From positions 1 through 64,000 of the forward strand of contig JBIKIQ010000014.1 of assembly GCA_044361535.1 (NCBI GenBank): a DNA stretch of 64,000 bases, given 5' to 3'. Below, piece after piece: positions 24,658 through 33,210 of the stretch. A model generated the notes under the pieces. The model searched no databases and was not told the origin of the DNA. It saw nothing but the letters and a program-made list of their open reading frames with translations. The position numbers and the translations under genes were made by a program. This DNA is from UBA952 sp044361535. Lineage in GTDB: Bacteria > Bacteroidota > Bacteroidia > Flavobacteriales_D > Crocinitomicaceae. Every line of letters begins with the position of its first letter. The stretch's first letter is position 1.

Positions 24658-25454
24658 GATCGGAGTGCAAATAGGTTATACATAGCAGTTGTTTCTAATC
24701 CTGCCTCTCTTTCGGAATGCAGCTTTTCAAACCCATTATCCTTTAACAACTCTTTGATTTTATTCAATCGATCATCAACATCATGAACTTCAATAACCAA
24801 AGATTTTATTAGACTCCAATCTTCCTTATTAATTCCTTGTAAAACATCCCATTCCGCTCCTTCACAGTCTATTTTCAATAAATCAATTTTCTGGATTTTT
24901 TCCTCTTTAATGAATGATGATAACTTCCGAAGATTACATTTTACTTGCTTTCTTCCACTTACAAGGTATGAAGCAATTAATCCCGAAAAAGCAGTAGGTA
25001 TTAACTTCATCCATCTCATATTTTCAGGTGGATTCTTCATTGTTCCCTTAACAGCATTACGAAAAGCACTTGGGTCCTTATCCCATTGATCAGGATGCAA
25101 AGTAGATAGGGCAGGCGTATTAGGAAAGTAGGTGAATTCAGCCTCAGAATTCTCTGCAGAAACACCATATTTACAGACTGTAATTTGATTTCCACCAACT
25201 AAATCCGCATTTTTCTGAAGGGTTTCAGCAATCTCAGGAATTGGTTCAAAACAATACACTTTGACATTCTTGCCTTTTTGAGCCGCACGAACACCAAAAA
25301 CACCAATGTTTGCTCCCACATCCAGGACTACATCACCGTCATTAATTTGAATGCCATTTGTCAGGTAACCTTCCACATGATGGTCTAGCATTCTTGCCTC
25401 GGATGATCGTAATGCAAATACGGGAGAGCCATCAACTAATTTAATCTTTTTCAT
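24654..25454 (-). CDS. FkbM family methyltransferase
   Basis: 266 residues with a Rossmann-type SAM-binding fold: GDVVLDVGANIGVFGVRAA (motif I) around residue 38-56, CFEPIPEI, and the FkbM hallmark LLKIDCEGAEWDVLQG. These enzymes methylate hydroxyl groups of sugars or polyketides. The gene opens a three-gene coupled unit with a fatty acid hydroxylase and DUF2141. The 95-bp region before it and after the PorP gene shows no convincing promoter or terminator. Confidence 0.88.
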   Translation of the reverse strand: MKKIKLVDGSPVFALRSSEARMLDHHVEGYLTNGIQINDGDVVLDVGANIGVFGVRAAQKGKNVKVYCFEPIPEIAETLQKNADLVGGNQITVCKYGVSAENSEAEFTYFPNTPALSTLHPDQWDKDPSAFRNAVKGTMKNPPENMRWMKLIPTAFSGLIASYLVSGRKQVKCNLRKLSSFIKEEKIQKIDLLKIDCEGAEWDVLQGINKEDWSLIKSLVIEVHDVDDRLNKIKELLKDNGFEKLHSEREAGLETTAMYNLFALRS

Positions 25455-25549
25455 AATACTATGCCTAAAGATAATAAATTAGGTTAAATAAGGTATTAAA
25501 TCCTAAAAAAAAGTGAAGAAATTAATTCAAATTGAAAAGAGAAGAATGA

Positions 25550-26575
25550 TTACTTTTTCTTAGCCTTTTTCTTTTTCTTAGTGTCAGTTGATTTAGTAAT
25601 CATGCTGTATTTCAAGTATACTTCAATTGCACCAATGCTATTTGTAGAATTATTTAAACTAGAAACATTGGCATCAAAGGATAAACCTGCTTGAAAACCT
25701 TCAATATTAACACCAAACGTTGCAATAATAGCATCATTCCATCTATAATAGAAGCCATACTGAAGACTTTTGTATTTACGAAGTGTGGTTACTCTTGCTC
25801 CTTCATCAAGCATGGTCTCAGCAGAAGTCCCAACAACAAATGATTTATTAGGTCCGTTGGAAATATACATTACATTAGGCCGTACTCTAAAATAATTTTT
25901 ACGAGTAGTAAATTCAGCACCAGCATGTATCGTGTAAAGAGGGTGTAAATTATCACCACCGAACGAAAAATCTACCTTAGGACGCGTTAAATGTTTTGCA
26001 GAAAATCCAGCAAAATACTTTGAACGATCATCTCTTTCAAGTTGGTAAAAAAGTCCCGCACCTATATCAAGTGCTGCATAGGACTTATTCAAATTCTCAC
26101 CACTAGGTCCATTGCTATTAAAGGTCGTTCCATTCCATTGTGATTCCCAAGTTTGATATCTAGGATTAAATCCCTGTGTGAAAAACCCAGGTGCCAATCC
26201 TACTGATAGTTTATTCTGATAATCCATTTGAATGGTGTAATTAACTGGGATTGAAAACGAATTAGTCATAAATCGAGCATCACCTGTTTGATCATTGTAA
26301 AAGTTCAAACCCAATCCAAAATTATTATCCCCACCTGTTTGGTCTGGAATTTTCATTTCAGCGGACAAGGAATTTGTTCGCATTGGCGATCCTCCAACTG
26401 TAAAGTATTGCATTCTAAAATTAGAAAAAATAGAATAACTGGAACCATCCGTTGCAACAGCTGCTGGATTTACAAGTGCATTAGAAAAATACCAATTGCT
26501 CGAATGAATATCCTGCTGTGCAATCAATTCAACGGAACAAACAGATAATAGTAACAGTGATATAATTGTTCTCAT
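25550..26575 (-). CDS. PorP/SprF family T9SS membrane protein
   Basis: About 341 residues. A signal peptide (..CSVELIAQ) precedes QDIHSSNWYFSNALVNPAAV, the classical PorP/SprF N-terminus in which the first beta strand carries NPA. The rest alternates aromatic strands as expected for an outer-membrane barrel, and the end is a lysine-rich tail (KKKKKAKKK). Proteins of this family pair with a co-encoded T9SS cargo and help attach it to the surface. The ATG at 26575 is preferred to one at 26599 that lies inside the previous gene. It begins four bases after that gene, which encodes a gliding-type C-terminal domain protein. Confidence 0.9.
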   Translation of the reverse strand: MRTIISLLLLSVCSVELIAQQDIHSSNWYFSNALVNPAAVATDGSSYSIFSNFRMQYFTVGGSPMRTNSLSAEMKIPDQTGGDNNFGLGLNFYNDQTGDARFMTNSFSIPVNYTIQMDYQNKLSVGLAPGFFTQGFNPRYQTWESQWNGTTFNSNGPSGENLNKSYAALDIGAGLFYQLERDDRSKYFAGFSAKHLTRPKVDFSFGGDNLHPLYTIHAGAEFTTRKNYFRVRPNVMYISNGPNKSFVVGTSAETMLDEGARVTTLRKYKSLQYGFYYRWNDAIIATFGVNIEGFQAGLSFDANVSSLNNSTNSIGAIEVYLKYSMITKSTDTKKKKKAKKK

Positions 26576-26579
26576 TCTT

Positions 26580-27503
26580 TTATCTAAATAATGTAACATT
26601 TCCTTTTAAATTACTTGACCTGCCATTAATCAGGCGATAATCAATTGTGTACACAAATGTAGCTGGGTTTTCCGGTTTGCCTTTGAATGTTCCATCCCAT
26701 CCTTCATGTGGGTCTGATGTTTTGAAAACAAGAATTCCATAACGATTATAAATCCTAAAATCAATTTCAGCAATGGCTCCACCTTCGACAAAACCATTTG
26801 TATAATTATTATCTGCATCAACATTTGTCAACACTTTCAAAAAGTCATTTACACCATCTCCGTTCGGAGAAAAGGAATTAGGAACTTGAACAACCTCTTG
26901 GTAATTCACATTTACTATAACGGTATCATAAGCGGTACATCCATTTATAGAATAACTCACAACATAATATGTGTCATAAAATGGATTAACAACCACAGAA
27001 TCTCCATTATTAACAGTGAATCCATCGGCAGAAACACCACTAGGATACCAAATTAGTTCTCCTCCAACCGGCACCCCTTCAGCCCACAAATAGGCTTCTT
27101 GGTACATATTAATTAATGTATCAGGTATTTCGACATAAACACCATTTGTAGTATCAGACAAAGTAGCAGAAACGGATGGTAGTGCTGTAACAGTTATTAT
27201 TTGAGATGTTGAAACGGTTCCAAAAGTATTACTTGCCGTTAACGTAATTGTATAAGTGCCTGCTACAGGAAAACAAACAGGACCTGGGTCAGGACCTGAA
27301 TAAGAACTAGGTGTTGCACCTGCTCCAAAACTCCACACCCAACTGGTTGCTGCATTCTGAGATGTGTTTTCTATCTCGATACATTCACCAGCACAAACGG
27401 AATTTTCAGAAACTCCAAAGGTTGCTGTTGGGGCTTGAGCAATTGAATTTGAGAATGCAGCACTCAAAACAATCAGAACTAAAACACAAATTAATTGTTT
27501 CAT
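26580..27503 (-). CDS. T9SS type B sorting (gliding motility-associated C-terminal) protein with PKD domain
   Basis: 307 residues: signal peptide, a PKD domain (ENTSQNAATSWVWSFGAG, then GPVCFPVAGTYTITLTA), a linker, and the C-terminal CHU_C/type B sorting domain with QVPNSFSPNGDGVND and FRIYNRYGILVFKT...GWDGTFKG. The type B signal requires a PorP/SprF partner, and such a gene lies directly downstream. The protein is probably displayed on the cell surface; a binding or gliding-related role is inference. Confidence 0.9.
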   Translation of the reverse strand: MKQLICVLVLIVLSAAFSNSIAQAPTATFGVSENSVCAGECIEIENTSQNAATSWVWSFGAGATPSSYSGPDPGPVCFPVAGTYTITLTASNTFGTVSTSQIITVTALPSVSATLSDTTNGVYVEIPDTLINMYQEAYLWAEGVPVGGELIWYPSGVSADGFTVNNGDSVVVNPFYDTYYVVSYSINGCTAYDTVIVNVNYQEVVQVPNSFSPNGDGVNDFLKVLTNVDADNNYTNGFVEGGAIAEIDFRIYNRYGILVFKTSDPHEGWDGTFKGKPENPATFVYTIDYRLINGRSSNLKGNVTLFR

Positions 27504-27563
27504 GTCAATCTAAATTTCAAAAAGTTTTTACGAAAGTAATGAAAAAAGTTTCAAAAACACACA

Positions 27564-28379
27564 TTATTGGCTAACCGAAATCAATTTTCTAATTTGAGCC
27601 ATTTCTTTAACGTCGTGAACACGAATGATTTTTGCTCCCCTCATGGTTAAAATTGAATTCATAACGGTGGTTCCATTTAAACTTTCTTCTGGCGTTAATC
27701 CTAACGTTTTATATATCATGGATTTCCGAGAAATCCCTACTAAGATTGGATAATCAAAAATTTGTAATAAGTCGAATTTGCGAATTAATTCAAAGTTTTT
27801 ATCCATACTTTTCGCAAATCCAAAACCTGGATCAATGATGATATCTTGAATGCCTAAACCTTTACAAATAGCAATTTTTTGAGAAAAATAACTAATTACA
27901 TCGATTAAATAGTTTTCAGAATCAAATGGAATAACTGATTTGATAAAACCTGGTGAATGAGTTAAGACATATGGGATTTTATTTTTCGCTGCTACCTCTA
28001 AAATTGACTCGTCTAATTCACCAGCACTGACATCGTTTATAATATTTACACCGGATTCAAACGCATCTTGAGCTACCTCTCCATACATGGTGTCGACAGA
28101 AACTAAAATTTCTGGGAATTTTTTTCGAATGAACTCAAGCACGGGTAAAACACGTTGTTTTTCCTCCTGAATTGACGGGAATCGCGCACCTGGTCGTGTA
28201 GACGCACCACCTATGTCTATTATATCAGCTCCCTCTTCAATCATTTCAGAAACTGTAGACTCAATACCATTTAGACTTGAAAAACGACTTTTTTCATAAA
28301 ATGAATCAGGTGTACAATTAATAATTCCCATTATCTTTGGAGTCGATAAATCATAAAGTACCCCTTTAGAATTTATCAT
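27564..28379 (-). CDS. folP: Dihydropteroate synthase
   Basis: About 271 residues. It joins p-aminobenzoate with the pterin pyrophosphate in folate synthesis. The conserved segments are MGIINCTPDSFY (usually NVTPDSF), DIGGASTRPGA, the IINDVSAG motif, DPGFGFAKS and VGISRKSMIY, followed by the C-terminal IRVHDVKE. The ATG at 28379 (MINSKGVL) gives the usual N-terminus; ATG at 28409 is possible but would leave only seven bases to the divergent DUF1599 gene. The short interval leaves little room for two separate promoters. Confidence 0.94.
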   Translation of the reverse strand: MINSKGVLYDLSTPKIMGIINCTPDSFYEKSRFSSLNGIESTVSEMIEEGADIIDIGGASTRPGARFPSIQEEKQRVLPVLEFIRKKFPEILVSVDTMYGEVAQDAFESGVNIINDVSAGELDESILEVAAKNKIPYVLTHSPGFIKSVIPFDSENYLIDVISYFSQKIAICKGLGIQDIIIDPGFGFAKSMDKNFELIRKFDLLQIFDYPILVGISRKSMIYKTLGLTPEESLNGTTVMNSILTMRGAKIIRVHDVKEMAQIRKLISVSQ

Positions 28380-28416
28380 TTTAGATTTATTGCTTATTTC
28401 TGAATTCATTTTCACT

Positions 28417-28962
28417 ATGAAAAGTACATCGTTAGAATATACAAATGTAATGAATGTTTGTCGAGAAATCTTTACAAAAAAGACGAAAGATTATGGCACT
28501 TCATGGCGCATTCTTAGACCAAGCTCATTAACTGATCAGATTTTCATTAAAGCTCAAAGAATAAGGACGGTTCAAGAAACAAAAGAAAATAAAGTAGGTG
28601 AGACTTTTGAAGATGCTTTTACCGCAATAGTCAATTATTGCATCATGGCAATTGTTCAGGTTAGAATTGGAGCTGAAACCAAAGATGATTTAAGTGCAGA
28701 AGATGCTTCCATGCTATATCAACAGATATCAAGTGAAGCATTTGATTTAATGGAAAAGAAAAACCATGACTATGGTGAGGCTTGGAGAGACATGCGTGTA
28801 AGCTCGTTAACCGACTTGATTTTGACAAAAGTGCTTCGCATCAAACAAATAGAAGATAACCAGGGAAAAACTCTTGTAAGTGAGGGAATTGAAGGTAACT
28901 ATTTCGATATGCTAAATTACTCTGTCTTTGCACTCATTCATTTAAAGAATGGTGTTAACTAA
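28417..28962 (+). CDS. DUF1599 domain-containing protein (internally duplicated)
   Basis: 181 residues. Two similar halves are visible: KKTKDYGTSWRILRPSSLTD near the start and KKNHDYGEAWRDMRVSSLTD near residue 113, each followed by a helix with a nucleotide-pyrophosphohydrolase-like pattern. DUF1599 is found beside folP in many Bacteroidota; a role in nucleotide or pterin housekeeping is possible but unproven. The ATG at 28417 is chosen over one at 28390 that lies inside folP. Its divergent partner is folP, and the BT_3928-type gene follows with its own promoter. Confidence 0.87.
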   Translation: MKSTSLEYTNVMNVCREIFTKKTKDYGTSWRILRPSSLTDQIFIKAQRIRTVQETKENKVGETFEDAFTAIVNYCIMAIVQVRIGAETKDDLSAEDASMLYQQISSEAFDLMEKKNHDYGEAWRDMRVSSLTDLILTKVLRIKQIEDNQGKTLVSEGIEGNYFDMLNYSVFALIHLKNGVN

Positions 28963-28996
28963 GTGTTAAAAGAAAAAAAGGAATACTTCAATTATA

Positions 28997-29004
28997 TATA
29001 TTTG
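28997..29004 (+). promoter_or_regulatory. -7 promoter box of the BT_3928-type gene
   Basis: TATATTTG is a perfect TAnnTTTG match, 14 bases before the ATG. A -33 element is not obvious. Confidence 0.45.
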
Positions 29005-29018
29005 ATAAAAAAATAGTC

Positions 29019-30083
29019 ATGGCAAAAATTAAAACTATACTTCCTTGGACATTTAGAATTATTTTGTCCTTTTTGTTTCTTTTATCAGCAGCATCTAAAT
29101 TATATCCAAGTCCGTATTTTGGAATAACCATGTTTGAAGTTAAACAACTTATTCCAATGGGATTCAATGCCTGTTTCGCTCCCTATTTTTCTCGTTTTAT
29201 TATTGGCGCAGAAATCTCTTTAGGACTAGCATTGTTGTTGCCTCATTTTTTAAGAACTATTGTAATTCCAATTAGCACATTGCTTTTGGTCATTTTTGTT
29301 GGACATTTAAGTTATGAAATTATTCAAACAGGAAATCAAGGGAACTGTGGGTGTTTTGGAGCTTTGTTACCTATGACACCTCTTCAAGCTATTTTAAAAA
29401 ATTTAGCAGCCATTGCAATGCTTGTTTACCTTTATTTCAACGTTAATGACCGTGAAAAAGGAAAAAATAATTTCTTCATTCTTACCTCGCTATTCTTAGG
29501 CTCGACCCTTTTTATGTTTGGATTAACGCCTATAGAAAAATGCGAAAGTACAAACACTGTAAATTCTCAAAACATCATCATTAACCCTGAAAATATAGAT
29601 GATACAACAGAAAATGAAATTGTGCAAAGTAACAATAATGTAGCTGTAAAATCAGACACAACACAAAAGAAGGTAGAGAATACAGGTCCTAAAAAAGTAG
29701 TATCTGCTTTTGGTAAATTAGTACCTGGAATAGACAATGGAAAAAAACTATTGTGTTTCTTCGCGCCGGGATGTGATCATTGTCAGGCAGCTGCAAAATC
29801 TATTTCTCAAATGAGTAAAACAATACCAGGTTTCCCTCAAGTTCATATTGTTTTCATGGAGGAAGAAACAGAAAAAATTCCAGATTTCTTTAAAAATGCA
29901 GGAAAATCCTTTCCTTATCAGATACTTGGAATTGCAAAATTCGTGACTACGATGGGTACTTCTAGAGACACTCCTGGGGTAGTCCTTATGTGGAATGGGA
30001 ATATTATTAAGTTTTTTGATGGCACTAATGCAAATCAATTCGATTCCGCAAAACTAAAGGCTGAATTATCAAAAATGCAATAA
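29019..30083 (+). CDS. BT_3928 family protein (DoxX/MauE-like domain plus thioredoxin-like domain)
   Basis: 354 residues. Four transmembrane helices in the first 135 residues carry MauE/DoxX-type features (QGNCGCFGALLPM with two cysteines), another helix lies near 150-165, a low-complexity Asn/Thr/Glu linker follows, and a periplasmic thioredoxin-like domain with FFAPGCDHCQAAAK is at about 243-256. The family commonly follows DUF1599 in Bacteroidota, as here. It may carry electrons across the membrane for disulfide chemistry, by analogy with MauE; this is inference. Confidence 0.85.
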   Translation: MAKIKTILPWTFRIILSFLFLLSAASKLYPSPYFGITMFEVKQLIPMGFNACFAPYFSRFIIGAEISLGLALLLPHFLRTIVIPISTLLLVIFVGHLSYEIIQTGNQGNCGCFGALLPMTPLQAILKNLAAIAMLVYLYFNVNDREKGKNNFFILTSLFLGSTLFMFGLTPIEKCESTNTVNSQNIIINPENIDDTTENEIVQSNNNVAVKSDTTQKKVENTGPKKVVSAFGKLVPGIDNGKKLLCFFAPGCDHCQAAAKSISQMSKTIPGFPQVHIVFMEEETEKIPDFFKNAGKSFPYQILGIAKFVTTMGTSRDTPGVVLMWNGNIIKFFDGTNANQFDSAKLKAELSKMQ

Positions 30084-30137
30084 GGAGAGACTCTAAACCT
30101 CATTTTTCTAAAAGACCATCTGCATTAAATAAAACGT

Positions 30138-30145
30138 TAATTTTG
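30138..30145 (+). promoter_or_regulatory. -7 promoter box of the S9 peptidase gene
   Basis: TAATTTTG fits TAnnTTTG exactly and lies 14 bases before the ATG. The -33 element is weak. Confidence 0.45.
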
Positions 30146-30159
30146 AAGAAATTTTCTTC

Positions 30160-32253
30160 ATGAATAAGATTTCGTTTTTACTAATTAGCATATCATTAGT
30201 CTCCTTTTCTATGGCTCAAAATCCACAACCTATTGCTACCAAAAAAAGCAAGCAACTAACCATTCACAATCATACTCGAATTGATGATTATTATTGGATG
30301 AATGAACGTGATTCAAAACCTGTCTTGGACCATTTAAAATTGGAAAACGAATACACGGAAAACTATTTCAAGCCACTTCAAGGATTGGTTGGGGGCCTAA
30401 TGAAAGAATTTGACGAACGAATAAACCCAAACGAGGTTAGTTCACCTTTTAAACTTAACAGCCGCATCTATCAAGTAAAAAACATCGAAGGAAAAGATTA
30501 TCAACAAATTGTGCTTATTGATGGCACAAAAGAAACGTTATTCCTTGATGAAAATGAACGAGCAAAAGGTCATTCTTTTTATGAGTTAGCTGATTGGAAC
30601 CCATCTCCCAATAACGAATTATTGGCATTAAGTGAAGATTTTGTTGGAAGAAGAAAGTACAATATTACATTTCGGCAAAATAAAACCGGAAAATTTTTGA
30701 AGGATAAAATTTCAGATGTAAGTGGAGGATTGGTGTGGGCGAATGACAATAAGACTGTTTTTTATGTAAAAAAGAACCCCCAAACGCTAAGAGAATTTCA
30801 GATTTATCGGCACGAATTAGGTACAGATTCAAAAAATGACGTTTTAATTTATGAGGAAAAAGATGAATTATACAGTGTAGGAATAGGAAAAACACTAACC
30901 AATGCGTACTTGGTGATTTATTCCTACAGTTCCACAACTTCAGAAATGCAACTTATTGATGCAAATAAACCAACAGAAAAACCTGTTTTATTCTTGAATC
31001 GTGAAAAAGGGCATTTGTATGAAATTGCTCATCACGAAAATGGATTTTACATTTTGAGTAATAAAAATGCGATTAACAAACGTCTTTTATATTCAGCAAC
31101 TATTCCATCAAGTGTAGAATCTTGCACGGAAATTAAAGCTCATGATCCAAATACACTTTTGGAAGGAATGGCTGTATTCAAAAACTATCTATTGATTGAG
31201 GAGAGAAATAATGGGTTATTGAAGATAAAATTGAAGAATTTGCAATCAAATGAAGAAAAATATATTTCAATAAATGAAGAAACCTATTTTCTGGGATTAG
31301 GCTTGAATGATGACTATAATTCGAATGAGATATTTTATTCATACAATTCAATGACAACACCATCAACTGTTTACAAATACGATATGGCTTCAGGTGAAAA
31401 GGTTGTGTGGCATCAAAAAGAACTATTAGATAAAACTTTCAAACCTGAGAATTATGAATCGAAACGGATTTGGGCTGTTGCAAATGATGGTTCTAAAATT
31501 CCTGTTTGCCTTGTTTATAAAAAAGGATTGGATTTAGCAACGGCTCCATGTCTTTTATACGGATATGGATCCTACGGATATACACTTCCTGATGTTTTCA
31601 GTGCCACCCGATTAAGCTTATTGAACAGAGGTTTTGTGTATGCAACTGCTCATATTCGCGGAAGCAAATATATGGGCGAAGAGTGGTACGAAAATGGAAA
31701 ATTCCAAAAAAAGATAAATACGTTCACTGATTTTATAAATTCAGCTGAATTTCTTGGAAATATGGGCTACTGTAATAAAAATAAAATATATGCACAAGGT
31801 GGAAGTGCAGGCGGCTTGCTTATGGGAGCTATCACTAATATGGCACCGTATCTATGGAAAGGAATTATATCACAAGTTCCATTTGTTGACGTTGTAACAA
31901 CTATGCTGGATGAGTCTATACCACTTACAACAGGGGAATACGAAGAATGGGGCAATCCTAATGACAAAGATTTCTATAATTACATGTTAAAATATTCACC
32001 TTATGACAATATTTACAAGATGGATTACCCGGCAATTTATGTCACAACAGGTTATCATGATTCACAAGTACAGTATTGGGAACCAATGAAATATATTGCA
32101 AAATTACGTGAATATAGAACCAACGAAAATCCACTTATTTTTGAATGCAATATGGATGCAGGACATGGCGGTGGTTCTGGAAGAACAAATGAACGATTAG
32201 AAGTAGCAAAAGTATATGCATTTATCCTCAATTTGGAAGGTATTAACAAGTAG
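30160..32253 (+). CDS. ptrB: S9 family prolyl oligopeptidase (oligopeptidase B-like)
   Basis: 697 residues: a signal peptide (..VSFSMAQ), an N-terminal seven-bladed propeller and a C-terminal alpha/beta hydrolase. The catalytic triad is Ser549 in GGSAGG, Asp634 in YHDSQV and His669 in DAGHGG. The approach DDYYWMNERD at the N-terminus is typical of oligopeptidase B, which cleaves small peptides after basic residues. The exported location differs from the cytosolic enterobacterial enzyme but is common in Bacteroidota. The stop overlaps the DUF4421 gene by 38 bases. Confidence 0.93.
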   Translation: MNKISFLLISISLVSFSMAQNPQPIATKKSKQLTIHNHTRIDDYYWMNERDSKPVLDHLKLENEYTENYFKPLQGLVGGLMKEFDERINPNEVSSPFKLNSRIYQVKNIEGKDYQQIVLIDGTKETLFLDENERAKGHSFYELADWNPSPNNELLALSEDFVGRRKYNITFRQNKTGKFLKDKISDVSGGLVWANDNKTVFYVKKNPQTLREFQIYRHELGTDSKNDVLIYEEKDELYSVGIGKTLTNAYLVIYSYSSTTSEMQLIDANKPTEKPVLFLNREKGHLYEIAHHENGFYILSNKNAINKRLLYSATIPSSVESCTEIKAHDPNTLLEGMAVFKNYLLIEERNNGLLKIKLKNLQSNEEKYISINEETYFLGLGLNDDYNSNEIFYSYNSMTTPSTVYKYDMASGEKVVWHQKELLDKTFKPENYESKRIWAVANDGSKIPVCLVYKKGLDLATAPCLLYGYGSYGYTLPDVFSATRLSLLNRGFVYATAHIRGSKYMGEEWYENGKFQKKINTFTDFINSAEFLGNMGYCNKNKIYAQGGSAGGLLMGAITNMAPYLWKGIISQVPFVDVVTTMLDESIPLTTGEYEEWGNPNDKDFYNYMLKYSPYDNIYKMDYPAIYVTTGYHDSQVQYWEPMKYIAKLREYRTNENPLIFECNMDAGHGGGSGRTNERLEVAKVYAFILNLEGINK

Positions 32254-33205
32254 TATTTTTCTACTAGTTTTTAATTTAGGACTATGTCAAAAAGATAGTT
32301 CATCCAAAATTACAGACTTCAAAAAAAACCTTGTTATTTATTCTGACTTAGGATTTACATCTGCTCCATTTACTATTAGTTATCCATTTTCAAATGAAAT
32401 AAATCAAATAGCTTATAAAAATAATTTCAAAACTTTCCTTGGTCTTGGTGTATCTTATAGATGGTTTTCACTACGTATTGGATTCCCCATATTGTCAAGT
32501 TTCAGACCCGTTGAAAAATATGGAAATACCAAGCAATTTAATTTTGGATTTGATTACTCTCTTTACAAAACATATTGCGATTTAGAATTCAAGTATTTAG
32601 AGGGATATGCCATTCAAAAAGCTAATCGATGGGATTCATCCATGACACCAAATGATATACAAGAAAACTTAGTGTCATTCAATTTAGCATTAAACGGTTG
32701 GTATTTTCATGACAAAAACTTCAAAATGAATGCCTTATTAGGTAAAAGAGCTCATTACAATCAGGAAGTAAAAACATGGTATATCAAAGGAACGATGAAC
32801 CTTTTTGGTCTCAATAATAAAAATAATACACTAATTCCTGAACAACTTATTGACGATTCTAATTCAAAAACTGCAATTACTACAACGCAATCTTTTGACT
32901 TTGGATTAATTCCGGGCTACGCATATGTTAATAGAATAAAGAATTGGCAATTTGCAGGTTGGTTTGGTTTTGGGCCTGTAATTCAGTCTAAATTTTATAC
33001 TTATTCTGGAAATACAAGAGGGTACTTAGGATTAGCTCCAAGATATGATTTTCGAATTATGGGTGGCTATTCTAAGTCTGAATACTTTATTTTTCTTGTA
33101 ACCGATTTTGATAATAAGTCGGTGAGATTTTCAGATTTAGTTGTGCGTCAATATTTTTACAGCATTAAATTAATTGGTGGATATCGCTTCGGTATTAAAA
33201 AATAA
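32216..33205 (+). CDS. DUF4421 domain-containing outer-membrane-type protein
   Basis: 329 residues with a signal peptide (..VFNLGLCQ) and a beta-strand-rich body typical of DUF4421: repeated aromatic strands, FDYSLYKTYCDLEFKYLEGYAI, and a C-terminal strand ending in YRFGIKK. It is probably an outer-membrane barrel; function unknown. The ATG at 32216 lies inside the ptrB gene, and no later ATG would keep the signal peptide. The 38-base overlap suggests coupling. Confidence 0.8.
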   Translation: MHLSSIWKVLTSSIFLLVFNLGLCQKDSSSKITDFKKNLVIYSDLGFTSAPFTISYPFSNEINQIAYKNNFKTFLGLGVSYRWFSLRIGFPILSSFRPVEKYGNTKQFNFGFDYSLYKTYCDLEFKYLEGYAIQKANRWDSSMTPNDIQENLVSFNLALNGWYFHDKNFKMNALLGKRAHYNQEVKTWYIKGTMNLFGLNNKNNTLIPEQLIDDSNSKTAITTTQSFDFGLIPGYAYVNRIKNWQFAGWFGFGPVIQSKFYTYSGNTRGYLGLAPRYDFRIMGGYSKSEYFIFLVTDFDNKSVRFSDLVVRQYFYSIKLIGGYRFGIKK

Positions 33206-33210
33206 ATCCA

